Shown here piece after piece: positions 17,101-25,109 of a stretch of DNA of 41,910 bases. The notes under the pieces are model-generated. The model saw only the letters and a program-made list of their open reading frames with translations. It was not told where the DNA came from and made no database searches. Made by a program: the position numbers and the translations under genes. Each line of letters opens with the position of its first letter. The stretch's first letter is position 1. This DNA is from DATGMS01 sp040905145 (lineage in GTDB: Bacteria > Bacteroidota > Bacteroidia > Cytophagales > Cyclobacteriaceae). Location of the stretch: assembly GCA_040905145.1 (NCBI GenBank), contig JBBDSC010000090.1, forward strand, positions 1 to 41,910, written 5' to 3'.

Positions 17101-18733
17101 AGGAGGACAACTGCCCGGCCATAAAGTAGATGAATGGATTGGCAGAGTCCGGCGTTCCACACCGGGGGTAGGATTAATTTCCCCACCTCCACACCACGAT
17201 ATTTATTCCATTGAAGACCTGGCACAATTAATTTTCGATTTGAAAAATGCCAATCGGGAAGCAAGGATAAATGTGAAGCTGGTTTCAGAGGCCGGAGTAG
17301 GCACGATTGCTGCGGGAGTGGCCAAAGCAAAAGCAGATGTTGTACTCATAGCCGGACATGACGGCGGGACAGGCGCTTCACCCATCAGCTCCATCCGGCA
17401 TGCGGGTATACCATGGGAACTTGGTGTGGCCGAATCACAACAGACATTGGTGAAAAACAATCTGAGAAGCAGGATCGTCCTTCAGGCAGACGGACAAATG
17501 AAAACAGGAAGGGATCTTGCCATTGCAGCCTTATTGGGCGCGGAAGAGTGGGGGGTTTCTACAGCAGCGTTAATCGTCGAAGGTTGTGTTATGTTGAGAA
17601 AATGTCATCTAAACACCTGCTCTGTCGGTGTCGCCACACAGGATCCGGAACTGAGGAGGATGTTTACAGGAAATCCGGATCATGTGGTGAATTTATTTTC
17701 TTTCCTTGCCGAAGACCTTAGGGAGATTATGGCAGAACTGGGATTCCGCACGGTTGATGAGATGATCGGACAAGCAGATATGCTTAAGACAAAGGACTCC
17801 CTGGAGCATTGGAAAATGAAGGATCTGGACCTTTACAGCATTCTGTATAAAGAGCCTGCTGGCCAAGGAATAGGCATATACCAGCAAATGGAACAGGACC
17901 ATGAAATGGATGATATTATTGATTGGGAGTTGCTTAAAGCTGCACAACCGGCGCTGGAAAACGGTGAATTTGTGAAGGCTGAATTCGGGATGCTTAACAT
18001 TAACCGATCAGTAGGCACCCTGTTATCCAACGAGATATCAAAAAGATTCCATGGTACCGGACTTTCTGAAGGAGCTATTGATTTTAAGTTCAAAGGATCA
18101 GCAGGCCAGAGTTTTGGGGCATTTGGCGCTCCGGGCATACGGTTCGAACTGGAGGGTGAAGCAAATGATTATTTTGGCAAAGGATTATCAGGAGGAGAAT
18201 TGATTGTTTATCCGGATAAATCTTCCAAATTCAAGGCCGGAGAAAATATGATCATAGGCAATGTGGCGTTTTATGGTGCTATTGCCGGTGAGGCATATAT
18301 CCGCGGTATTGCAGGAGAAAGGTTCTGCGTAAGGAATTCGGGCGTAAGGGCGGTCGTTGAAGGTGTTGGCGACCACGGTTGTGAATATATGACAGGAGGA
18401 GTAGTGGTGATATTAGGAGATACCGGAAGGAATTTTGCTGCTGGAATGAGCGGAGGTGTCGCTTATGTATATGATCCAAACAAAAGGCTTAAGCGGTACT
18501 GTAATATGGAACTGGTTGAATTTGATCCTTTTGATGAGCAAGATGTGGAAAGGCTTAAAGAGATGATTGAAAACCACTTCAACTATACCGGCAGTGATGT
18601 GGCCGAAGACCTACTTCTGCATTGGGAGGAATCGTTGGAGTCTTTTGTAAAAGTGATGCCACGTGAATACAAACAGGCTTTGCAGAAAATGGCAGAATTA
18701 AAAGAAAAAATCGATCTGGAAGAAACAACCTAA
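14189..18733 (+). CDS. gltB: Glutamate synthase, large subunit
   Basis: A 1514-residue protein of normal length for the large subunit. The mature enzyme starts at Cys22 (SCGIGFVANLKG) after a 21-residue propeptide; this cysteine is the glutaminase nucleophile. The glutamine amidotransferase domain (about 22-430) is followed by the central domain, the FMN-binding synthase domain with GAMSFGSISHEAH and GGKSNSGEGGED, the 3Fe-4S cysteines C1133, C1139 and C1144 (CVMLRKCHLNTC), and a C-terminal GXGXG beta-helix (GGVVVILGDTGRNFAAGMSGG). It transfers glutamine amide nitrogen to 2-oxoglutarate to make glutamate. It forms an operon with gltD, six bases downstream. No defect is visible. Confidence 0.97.
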   Translation: MNRTKDIREKSLYVPSLEHDSCGIGFVANLKGIKSHDIIEDAITMLVNMEHRGGCGCEPDTGDGAGILIQMPHDFFAEECEKIGFELPAYGQYAVGMIFFPSDPDRREECRGFLNDSIKDLGFELLGYREVPTNNAGIGPTALSVEQKVEQVFIRQLDFKDPEALERRLFVLRNVATHHIREHVSGTEDYFYIPTLSHKIIVYKGQLRTTQVKPYYPDLQDERVISALALIHSRFSTNTFPSWKLSQPFRFIAHNGEINTIRGNVNWMKSKEALLESTLFTNEELDILLPICDATHSDSANLDNIVEMLTLGGRSLPHVMMMLIPEAWQDNDTMEEHKKAFYEYHSSLMEPWDGPASICFTDGKIVGATLDRNGLRPSRYCLTDDDKLVMASEAGALPIEPSKIVLKGRLKPGRMFVADLEKGKIISDEDLKREICTQQPYREWLDKHKYNIDDLPAKNARIFNEEEPSLLKKQLTFGYTTEDLRVVLGPMSDIAKEPIGSMGSDTPLAVLSHQAQHLSYYFKQLFAQVSNPPIDPIREKLVMSLFSNVGPFYNILEEKPEYCNQIHLDHPVLTNENLEKLRNIDHPDFRAKNIHATFIPDGKPGRLEEGIDKIRLKAERAVREGYNILIISHRKIREERAPIPSLMATGAIHHHLINKKLRAQTALVVEAGDVIETHHFATLIGYGASAINPYLTFETIASISKKKNIYNKTEEQQAVKNYIQAIGYGLLKVFSKMGISTLQSYHGGQIFEALGIGKSVIEKCFNGTISRIGGLSFDGLAREALVKHRLAYPEKPLPKQRLQEGGYYQWKRRGEYHLFNPETVHLLQQSTRTNDFEEYKKYAKLINEQSRKACTIRGLFEFRKNRKPVPLEEVEPKENIFKRFATGAMSFGSISHEAHSTLAIAMNRIGGKSNSGEGGEDEMRFERKANGDWECSAIKQVASGRFGVTSHYLTNATELQIKMAQGAKPGEGGQLPGHKVDEWIGRVRRSTPGVGLISPPPHHDIYSIEDLAQLIFDLKNANREARINVKLVSEAGVGTIAAGVAKAKADVVLIAGHDGGTGASPISSIRHAGIPWELGVAESQQTLVKNNLRSRIVLQADGQMKTGRDLAIAALLGAEEWGVSTAALIVEGCVMLRKCHLNTCSVGVATQDPELRRMFTGNPDHVVNLFSFLAEDLREIMAELGFRTVDEMIGQADMLKTKDSLEHWKMKDLDLYSILYKEPAGQGIGIYQQMEQDHEMDDIIDWELLKAAQPALENGEFVKAEFGMLNINRSVGTLLSNEISKRFHGTGLSEGAIDFKFKGSAGQSFGAFGAPGIRFELEGEANDYFGKGLSGGELIVYPDKSSKFKAGENMIIGNVAFYGAIAGEAYIRGIAGERFCVRNSGVRAVVEGVGDHGCEYMTGGVVVILGDTGRNFAAGMSGGVAYVYDPNKRLKRYCNMELVEFDPFDEQDVERLKEMIENHFNYTGSDVAEDLLLHWEESLESFVKVMPREYKQALQKMAELKEKIDLEETT

Positions 18734-18739
18734 ATAGAT

Positions 18740-20218
18740 ATGACAAAGGCTAATGGGTTTATGACCTATAACAGGGAGTTGCCAAAAGCAAAAGACCCTA
18801 AGGAAAGAATTAAAGAGTTTAAGGAATTCTATGAGGAGTTCAGTGATAAAAAAACCAAGGAACAGGCCGCAAGGTGCATGGATTGTGGCATTCCTTTTTG
18901 TCATCAGGGATGTCCGTTAGGCAATAATATTCCCGAATGGAATGATGCCGTGTATCATAGTGACTGGGAATATGCCGTAGAAGTGGCTGATTCCACCAAC
19001 AATTTTCCTGAATTTACCGGAAGGGTATGTCCCGCGCCTTGTGAAGGGGCTTGTGTCCTAGGCATTAATAAACCGCCGGTAACCATAGAATTCATTGAAA
19101 AATTCATAGCGGAAAAGGGCTTTGAAATGGGTTTCTACAAGCCTTTTATCCCTGAAATAAGAACCGGGAAAAAGGTGGCGGTGATAGGATCAGGACCAGC
19201 AGGCTTAGCCGCAGCTGAACAGTTGAACAAGGCGGGACATTGGGTGACGGTGTTTGAGCGGGATGATAGGATCGGGGGGCTGCTCAGGTATGGTATCCCC
19301 GATTTTAAGATGGAAAAATGGGTGGTGGAAAGAAGAACAAATTTAATGAAAAAGAGTGGTATTAAATTCAGGACCAATGCCCATGTAGGGGTGAATATAC
19401 CGGTAAAGGAAATTACGGATGAATTTGATGCCATTATGCTCTGTGGCGGATCGACTGTTCCAAGGGATCTTGATATTCCCGGAAGGGATTTAAATGGGGT
19501 TCACTTTGCCATGGATTTCCTTAAGCAAAATAACAAAAGAGTGGCAGGGGATACTATTCCGGAAGAAGAGGAAATATTAGCTACCGGAAAAGATGTGGTT
19601 GTGATCGGTGGCGGGGATACCGGCTCCGATTGTGTAGGCACCTCCAACAGGCATCGCGCCAAATCCGTAACGCAGATAGAATTGCTGGAACAGCCACCCT
19701 TGGAACGTACCCCTGATAATCCCTGGCCCCATTGGCCCATGGTATTGAGGACCTCCTCCTCTCATGAGGAAGGGGTGAGAAGAAATTGGGCCTTGCATAC
19801 CAAAGAGTTTATAGGAGATGAAGACGGAAAACTCAAAGGAATAAGAGTAGTAGAGATAGAATGGAAAACAGAACCGGAAAAAAGACCTGCTTTTATTGAA
19901 AAAGAAGAGACGGAAAGAATAATGGCCTGTGACCTTGCCCTGCTTGCTGTAGGCTTTCTGCATCCTGAACCCGGAGGACTGCTACATGATTTAAAGGTCG
20001 ATCTGGATGAAAGGGGAAATGTAAAATGCAAGCATTACCAATCCAGCGTAGAAAACGTATTTGCGGCAGGTGATGTGCGCCGGGGCCAATCGCTGGTGGT
20101 ATGGGCCATCTCTGAAGGAAGGGAAGCAGCCAGGGCAATGGACATTTACCTGATGGGCACCTCAAAACTGGAATCAAAAAATGATTCTTTTATGAGTATC
20201 CATGATTCAGGATCTTAA
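18740..20218 (+). CDS. gltD: Glutamate synthase, small subunit
   Basis: A 492-residue electron-input subunit. The N-terminal cysteine clusters CMDCGIPFCHQGCP and CPAPCEGAC bind 4Fe-4S centres. A first dinucleotide site VAVIGSGPAGLAAAEQL (about 146-162) binds FAD and a second, VVVIGGGDTGSDCVGTSNRH, binds NAD(P)H. The C-terminal AAGDVRRGQSLVVWAISEGREAA is the second FAD-contact segment. Electrons pass to the GltB FMN. Length and motifs are complete. Confidence 0.97.
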   Translation: MTKANGFMTYNRELPKAKDPKERIKEFKEFYEEFSDKKTKEQAARCMDCGIPFCHQGCPLGNNIPEWNDAVYHSDWEYAVEVADSTNNFPEFTGRVCPAPCEGACVLGINKPPVTIEFIEKFIAEKGFEMGFYKPFIPEIRTGKKVAVIGSGPAGLAAAEQLNKAGHWVTVFERDDRIGGLLRYGIPDFKMEKWVVERRTNLMKKSGIKFRTNAHVGVNIPVKEITDEFDAIMLCGGSTVPRDLDIPGRDLNGVHFAMDFLKQNNKRVAGDTIPEEEEILATGKDVVVIGGGDTGSDCVGTSNRHRAKSVTQIELLEQPPLERTPDNPWPHWPMVLRTSSSHEEGVRRNWALHTKEFIGDEDGKLKGIRVVEIEWKTEPEKRPAFIEKEETERIMACDLALLAVGFLHPEPGGLLHDLKVDLDERGNVKCKHYQSSVENVFAAGDVRRGQSLVVWAISEGREAARAMDIYLMGTSKLESKNDSFMSIHDSGS

Positions 20219-20280
20219 TATTTTTTCCGTTCAAGCTATAAATGCCAGCTGGGGAAACATTACAATAAGTACTTTTGACC

Positions 20281-20470
20281 CATTTATTCAATTGCCGTTG
20301 ACTTTAGCCAACGGGAAAATGGACAAGAATCCTTTGGCTTTAGCCACATTTTGGAGGGGCTATTAATGGCGCTAAAGCCCAGATCCTTCTCCCTATTCCA
20401 TTCCCCGCCCTGATGGATGGGCAGCAATAGAACGCTGGCAACTTAATGCTCTCATTGTACCTTGTACTCT
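20281..20470. repeat. REP-like dispersed hairpin repeat, copy 1
   Basis: About 190 bases match 26037-26228 in the same orientation. It contains GCCGTTGACTTTAGCCAACGG (an imperfect hairpin) and an inverted pair GGCTTTAGCC / GGCGCTAAAGCC. This looks like the REP-type elements tied to REP-associated tyrosine transposases in Bacteroidota; no such transposase is in the window. The rest of 20219-20689 is simple spacer with TACTTGATACT-like motifs. Confidence 0.7.
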
Positions 20471-20689
20471 CTTTGGTCTTCCGTGATTCGTTTATTCTTG
20501 GTTCCTGGTTCTTGATACTCGATACTTGGTTCTGAGACGCGCATTGATTTTCAAAGATAAACCCAACATCATAGCCCTGTCGCAAATCACCTCTCAATTG
20601 TCGCTTTTGCACAGCATCTGTTTCGAAAACTCTCGGTATTTTTGTAATAACAATTTTCAATTCATCCTCTACATTCAAATATAATTATC

Positions 20690-21568
20690 ATGTCAACAAC
20701 TGAAAAAACAAGCATCACAGTAGAGACAAACATCAATGCTCCCGTAGAAAAAGTATGGAAAATTTGGACAGAGCCAAAGCATATTACGAAATGGAACAGT
20801 GCATCTGAGGACTGGCATACGCCACGGGCTGAAAATGACCTAGAGGTAGGTAAAAAATTCCTTTCAAGAATGGAGGCAAAAGATGGAAGTGCAGGTTTTG
20901 ACTTTGAAGGGGTATATGAGGATGTAAAAACGCATGAACTGATTGCCTATACCCTTGGCGATGACAGAAAAGTGAGAATTATCTTTACCAGCGAAGGAAA
21001 TTCAACAAAAGTGACTGAAACCTTTGACGCCGAAAATACCAACCCGATTGAAATGCAACAAAGCGGTTGGCAGGCCATACTGGATAATTTTAAGCAGTAT
21101 GTGGAATCCCTTGATGAACTGGAAACCCTGCAATTTGAAACAACCATCCATGCTGGGGTAGAAAAGGTATATCACACCATGTTGGACGAAGAATCTTATG
21201 CTCAGTGGACTGCCATATTCTCACCGGGCTCGCACTACAAAGGATCTTGGGATAAGGGTTCAAAAATTTTATTTCTTGGTCCGGAGGAAAACGGAGAAAC
21301 CAGTGGCATGGTTAGCAGGATTAAAGAAAACATCCCATTGGAACTAGTGTCTATAGAACACCTCGGCATGGTCCAAAACGGCCAGGAGATAACCAGTGGA
21401 CCGGAAGTAGAATCCTGGGCTGGGGCATTGGAAAATTATATATTCAGTGATGAAAATGGAACCACTGTCCTAAAAGTATCCCTTGATGCAGGCAAAGAAT
21501 ACAAAGACTATTTTCTAGAAACATGGCCCAAGGCATTGGAAAAATTGAAAGCCATTTGTGAATCTTAA
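20690..21568 (+). CDS. Two-domain SRPBCC (AHSA1-like) protein
   Basis: A 292-residue soluble protein with two tandem START/Bet v1-like domains. Domain 1 (about 8-145) starts INAPVEKVWKIWTEPKHITKWN and ends with the helix GWQAILDNFKQYVE. Domain 2 (about 150-290) starts FETTIHAGVEKVYHTMLDEESYAQW and ends YFLETWPKALEKLKAIC. Such domains have a deep hydrophobic cavity; most AHSA1-like bacterial members have no assigned ligand. The single-domain form is much commoner, so the fusion is notable but known in Bacteroidota. Directly downstream is the first part of a VOC-family gene, a common neighbour, so this was probably a two-gene operon. Confidence 0.88.
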   Translation: MSTTEKTSITVETNINAPVEKVWKIWTEPKHITKWNSASEDWHTPRAENDLEVGKKFLSRMEAKDGSAGFDFEGVYEDVKTHELIAYTLGDDRKVRIIFTSEGNSTKVTETFDAENTNPIEMQQSGWQAILDNFKQYVESLDELETLQFETTIHAGVEKVYHTMLDEESYAQWTAIFSPGSHYKGSWDKGSKILFLGPEENGETSGMVSRIKENIPLELVSIEHLGMVQNGQEITSGPEVESWAGALENYIFSDENGTTVLKVSLDAGKEYKDYFLETWPKALEKLKAICES

Positions 21569-21599
21569 CGATTATAAAAAACCTATAACAACAACAATT

Positions 21600-21662
21600 A
21601 TGGCAAGCGTAAGCACTTATCTTAAGTTTGTATTTCCGCTAAGGTCTCGTTGTCGTAGATGA
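21600..21662 (+). pseudogene. N-terminal stub of a VOC/PhnB-like gene
   Basis: Begins MASVSTYLKF, the characteristic start of PhnB-like VOC (glyoxalase-fold) proteins (MASVSTYLNF-type), then turns into unrelated sequence and stops after 20 codons. It starts 31 bases after the SRPBCC stop. The break at about 21630 coincides with the end of an AraC-family fragment on the other strand, so this is probably a deletion junction. Confidence 0.5.
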
Positions 21663-21790
21663 ATTTCGGATAATCAGTCAGGTCGAAGATAAGCTGCACA
21701 TTGCCATCAGGTAGGAACCTGTCCGCGAAATGGACAGGTTTAAACTCCCTCAAGTAAAAAATGCTTTCCACAAAATGGATGAGGGGGAAT
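21622..21790 (-). pseudogene. AraC-family regulator fragment (DUF6597-type N-domain)
   Basis: The minus strand reads ESIFYLREFKPVHFADRFLP then DGNVQLIFDLTDYPKFIYDNETL, the ligand-domain pattern of Bacteroidota AraC-type regulators (ERFLPDG..LIFDL). The remaining ligand domain and the whole DNA-binding domain are missing. It lies between the VOC stub and the tail of a permease pseudogene. Confidence 0.55.
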
Positions 21791-21796
21791 GATCGT

Positions 21797-22955
21797 CTAC
21801 TCTGTTCGCAATGACTCAACCGTGTTCATCAGTGCCGCTTTGACTGACTGGAAGCTGACTGTAGCCAGTGCAATGAGCATCGTGACTAATCCCGCTCCGA
21901 TAAAATACCACCATTCTAGGTCAATTGTATAGGCAAAATTATCCAGCCAGTTTTAAGTTAAATAGAAACTGATGGGCAAGGCTATGATAATAGCTATTCC
22001 GACCAATTGAACAAAATCCCCGGAGAGTAATTTGACAATGCCCACTTCACTTGCACCCAAGGTCTTTCTGATCCCGATTTCCTTGGTCCTTCTTTCCGCT
22101 GTAAAGGCTGCCAGACCAAACAATCCGAGGCAGGAAATGAAAATCTTTAACTATACCCACTATTTCCATCTCTCTATTCCACAATTTGACAACTTTACCA
22201 ATAGGGTCTTCCAACCCCATAGCAGCGATAGCAGCTTCATTGAATACGATCCTCGCAGTATCCATGTAGTCATAAACATGCTGGAAGCATTCGTTATACC
22301 CGGTAAATTCTTCACCTCTGACAGAAAAGTTTCAAGGTGCTCTTTTACCTTTCCCTCCATTTGGAAATAAATCACATTGTCTTTATTGTAACCCAATTGT
22401 TTGTTTTGGATTAATTCTATTTGTTTGTAGACGACTAAAACAGCTACTATTAAAATGACAGACATTATGAATTGGAACACAATCAATCCTTTGCGTATCC
22501 ACAATTCACCTGAAGAGGTGACCAGTTTCCCTTTTAAAACAGCTACCGGATTGAAGCCTGAAAGATACAAGGCAGGATAACTTCCCGCTATCAGTCCAGT
22601 AAATATAGTGATCCCCAGAAATGCAAAAATGAGGTGGGGATCAAAATTCAACAGGAGTTGCTTAGCGGTAATTGCACTGAACTGGGGTAGGGTAACCAAA
22701 ACCATCAGGATAGAAAGGATTAGGGCCAAAAAAGCCATCAGCAGGGATTCGCCCAAGTATTGGGAAACCAACGTTTTCCGGGCTGCTCCTATTGCCTTCT
22801 TTATCCCCACTTCCTTTAACCTCCGTGTGCCATTAGCTGTTGATAAGTTCATGAAGTTGATGCAGGCAATTCATAGGATAAAAACGGCAATGATGGAAAA
22901 TAGTCTTACATATTCAATTCTTCCCCCGGTCTGTATACCATTTCTTGTTATCGAC
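21797..22955 (-). pseudogene. Tandem-FtsX permease pseudogene 1
   Basis: A permease with large losses. From the 5' side: RNGIQTGGRIEYVRLFSIIAVFIL, an in-frame stop near 22875, then IACINFMNLSTANGTRRLKEVGIKK and a long intact stretch through LYLSGFNPVAVLKGK to KNLPGITNASSM. There is a deletion/frameshift near 22260, then MDTARIVFNEAAIAAMGLEDPIG to GIVKDFHF, a second deletion near 22140, then ISCLGLFGLAAFTAERRTKEIGIRK, an in-frame stop near 21955, and the end VKAALMNTVESLRTE with a stop at 21797. The N-terminal helix and most of the first periplasmic domain are gone. Several independent lesions show old decay. Its sigma-54-like box directly touches the truncated coding region. Confidence 0.88.
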
Positions 22956-22965
22956 TTCCATGCCA
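22949..22965 (-). promoter_or_regulatory. Sigma-54-like box before permease pseudogene 1
   Basis: Minus strand TGGCATG-gaag-TCGAT, 59 bases from the operator at 23025. It overlaps the first recognisable pseudogene codons, so the leader and gene 5' end have been deleted. Confidence 0.5.
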
Positions 22966-23024
22966 AGAAAAATTTCCCTGTAGACCCAAAAATCACATTC
23001 TGCTGAATTTAAGGACCTGATTTT

Positions 23025-23051
23025 CGGACAATAAATGTTCGTCATCGGGCA
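23025..23051 (-). promoter_or_regulatory. Three-half-site operator (UAS), copy 3
   Basis: Toward the pseudogene: TGCCCG, 4 bases, CGAAC, then GTCCG with one extra spacer base compared with the other copies (27 bp). It lies between the DUF72 stop and the decayed permease. Confidence 0.6.
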
Positions 23052-23076
23052 AGGGGAATAAATCCGATTATTTAAA

Positions 23077-23823
23077 TCACGTCTGAACCAGCTTTGCCAG
23101 ATCCCTGGCATTAAAAGCCGCATACCCCAGCTGGTCATTATCGAAATAAACATATACGTCCTTACCTTCTTTCTGCCATTGAATACATTGTTCGGCCCAT
23201 TTTTTTAGGGAGGTATCCGAATAGCTTCCCTGGTATTTATCACCGGGGCCGTGAAGGCGAACATACACAAAATCAGCCGTGATTTCTATGGGTGAAAGGT
23301 GCCCGGCCAGCTCGTAAACGCAAAAGGCACAATTGTATTGACGCAACAGTCCATATACTTTGTCATTGTACCAGGTAGTATTTCTGAACTCAAAGGTATA
23401 CCGGTGATTTTCGGGAAGCTTCGACAGAAATTCTGCCAGCCGCTGGTGATTGGTTTTCCAGCTGGGAGGTAGCTGGAAAAGAACAGGGCCTGCTTTTTCT
23501 TCCAGTTTATCTGCATGGTGGAAAAACTCGCTGATATTTTCTTTCTGCACGTTGAGTTTTTTCTGGTGCGTAAAGTATCTGTTGCCTTTTACGGAAAAAA
23601 TGAAATCATCGGGCACAGCTTTTTTCCAATTTTCAAAGGTTTGTGGCGAGGGAATCCCATAGAAAGAATTATTGAGCTCGACAGTCTTGAAATATTTTTG
23701 GTAATAGGCCAACTGCCCTGCCGCTTTTGTTCCTTCAGGGTAAAACGTACCGATCCAGTGCTTATAGTGCCAGCCTGAAGTGCCGATATGTATTTTGCCT
23801 TTTTCCTTCACCATTTGCCTCAC
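23077..23823 (-). CDS. DUF72 (YecE-like) protein
   Basis: A 248-residue TIM-barrel-like protein of the DUF72/YecE family. Family landmarks are HIGTSGWHYKHWIGTFYP (about 11-28), the EL NNSFYGIPSPQTFENW segment, FSVKGNRYFTH, LFQLPPSWK, YTFEFRNTTWY and YVRLHGP, and a C-terminal VYVYFDND with the GYAAFNARDL segment. The biochemical role is unknown. Translation may start at M1 or M4 (MVKEKG); M4 fits the family better. It is intact although both flanks are debris; a sigma-54-like box without an operator lies just upstream at 23838. Confidence 0.9.
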   Translation of the reverse strand: MRQMVKEKGKIHIGTSGWHYKHWIGTFYPEGTKAAGQLAYYQKYFKTVELNNSFYGIPSPQTFENWKKAVPDDFIFSVKGNRYFTHQKKLNVQKENISEFFHHADKLEEKAGPVLFQLPPSWKTNHQRLAEFLSKLPENHRYTFEFRNTTWYNDKVYGLLRQYNCAFCVYELAGHLSPIEITADFVYVRLHGPGDKYQGSYSDTSLKKWAEQCIQWQKEGKDVYVYFDNDQLGYAAFNARDLAKLVQT

Positions 23824-23837
23824 TTTAAAAGAAACCG

Positions 23838-23853
23838 ATCTATTTCCATGCCA
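23838..23853 (-). promoter_or_regulatory. Orphan sigma-54-like box upstream of DUF72
   Basis: Minus strand TGGCATG-gaaa-TAGAT, one base off the shared box consensus. It lies about 15 bases before the DUF72 start. The expected operator position (about 23911-23940) instead contains a DUF4143 relic, so no operator is seen. Confidence 0.35.
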
Positions 23854-23899
23854 GCCTTTTTACACAATTCCATCCCTCAGCAAAGGCACTTAAATTGCC

Positions 23900-24034
23900 A
23901 TGGAGGATCTTGGTATTGAGAAGCTACATGTCATCATGCCTGGAGCCGATACTTACCCCATTGCCACGAATATTGAGGTAATTAGCCTCATACATTTTCT
24001 AGAATATTTGGTAATAACCCGAGTTCGACTTTAA
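23900..24034 (+). pseudogene. DUF4143 ATPase C-terminal relic
   Basis: A 44-codon reading MEDLGIEKLHVIMPGADTYP then IATNIEVISL resembles the last strand of DUF4143 ATPases (GL..L.VVYPG...Y.L...I.V.PL). A stop codon lies directly upstream in frame, so nothing of the rest of the gene remains. The assignment rests on a short match. Region 24035-24114 has ACAAAGG-type simple repeats only. Confidence 0.4.
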
Positions 24035-24114
24035 AAACTTAATTGATCAATTGAATATTTCTGCTGAATATTTTACCACAAAGGTCACAATGGGTCTCAC
24101 AAAGGCCACAACGG

Positions 24115-24734
24115 GTCGCGATAAAACAAATGCCGGATATAGTCCGGAAAGTAGGGTCCCGAAAAAATAGCCAAAGAAAACCACAACCAAAACCCCTGTC
24201 TTTGTAAAACAATCAATTCAAGTTCTTTCCCAATAATGTTATTGAGAACCGGTAACATGAAGTAGGCTATGGACAGCATGGCTGCTGTCACATTGATTAA
24301 AGCAGATTCAATCATAAACTGACCGATCAGCTGTTTCTTGACTGCACCAAGGGATCTTCGTACACCTACCTCTTTTGCCCTTCGTATGGCCAGTGCGGTA
24401 GAAAGATTGATGTAATTGATGCCATGAAGAGAATGAAAACAGCAATAATCGAAAAAACCCTCACATCTTGGATATCTCCATTATTACTTGCTAGATCTTT
24501 TGGACAGTCAGATCTCAAATGAATATCCACGATCGGTTGTAACTCTGTTTTTAAGATAATGTCTTTTCATGCATTGGTCGTTTTAAGGATTAAAATTTGT
24601 TCCACAGCCTTTCGTCTTCATTTAAAATAAGCAAGCCGCCATCCCTATGGCTAAGCCGAGGATATTGATCAGGCTGAAAACCTTGTTTTTCAACAGATTT
24701 CAGTAAGCGATTTTGAGGTGGTTTTTCCACATGG
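24115..24734 (-). pseudogene. Tandem-FtsX permease pseudogene 2
   Basis: Starts as an ordinary permease (MWKNHLKIAY, a stop codon, NLLKNKVFSLINILGLAIGMAACL), then loses most of the periplasmic domain. It resumes with ELQPIVDIHLRSD and DIQDVRVFSIIAVFILFMA, shifts frame near 24415 to INYINLSTALAIRRAKEVGV, continues to GKELELIVLQRQG and FSLAIFSG, and shifts again near 24150 to GLYPAFVLSR before ending. The second half of the gene is absent. The deletion site near 24600 contains the 24-base sequence shared with 1107-1130. Confidence 0.88.
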
Positions 24735-24770
24735 TATTTTAACAGATTTAATTGAAAACTTTCGCACCGA

Positions 24771-24795
24771 TGACACGTCCTGAATTTAGTTGACA
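24771..24795. repeat. Solitary IS-end-like sequence, copy 2
   Basis: TGACACGTCCTGA followed by ATTTAGTTGACA, the same 25-base unit as at 13139 and 26010, same orientation. No transposase is nearby. Confidence 0.5.
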
Positions 24796-24956
24796 CTTTT
24801 TCGCTATCATTTTTCTCATACTTAAAGGTTCTAATCTAAGCGAAATTTCCTAAGTCCCTTTCACAGACTCCCGACCCCCTTCCGTCCGGTCTTCCAGCCT
24901 TCTTCAGACATCCGAAATCTTCCGACTTCCGACTTTTATGCTATCCAATTTCATCC

Positions 24957-24973
24957 TTTCCACTTCCATGCCA
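24957..24973 (-). promoter_or_regulatory. Sigma-54-like box before permease pseudogene 2
   Basis: Minus strand TGGCATG-gaag-TGGAA, 61 bases from the operator at 25035 and about 220 bases before the pseudogene start codon. Confidence 0.55.
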
Positions 24974-25034
24974 GCTTAAAATGCCTGATGAATCACTTCA
25001 AGTGCTCTTTCCTTAATATTAGTTTGTTTATTTT

Positions 25035-25060
25035 CGAACAGCTTCGTTCGCACACGGGCA
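25035..25060 (-). promoter_or_regulatory. Three-half-site operator (UAS), copy 4
   Basis: Toward the pseudogene: TGCCCG, 4 bases, CGAAC, 6 bases, GTTCG. Both changed bases (CGAAC, GTTCG) are compensatory, so the dyad symmetry is kept. It ends 50 bases before the PhzF-like gene on the other strand. Confidence 0.6.
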
Positions 25061-25109
25061 ATTTCTGTAGAATTCACTAAATTCGTATCATTCAAAAAAC
25101 TTCTCGCTC

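Noticed and set aside
20340..20678. 112-codon minus-strand open frame after gltD
   Set aside because: It runs through the REP-like repeat and simple TACTTGATACT-type sequence.
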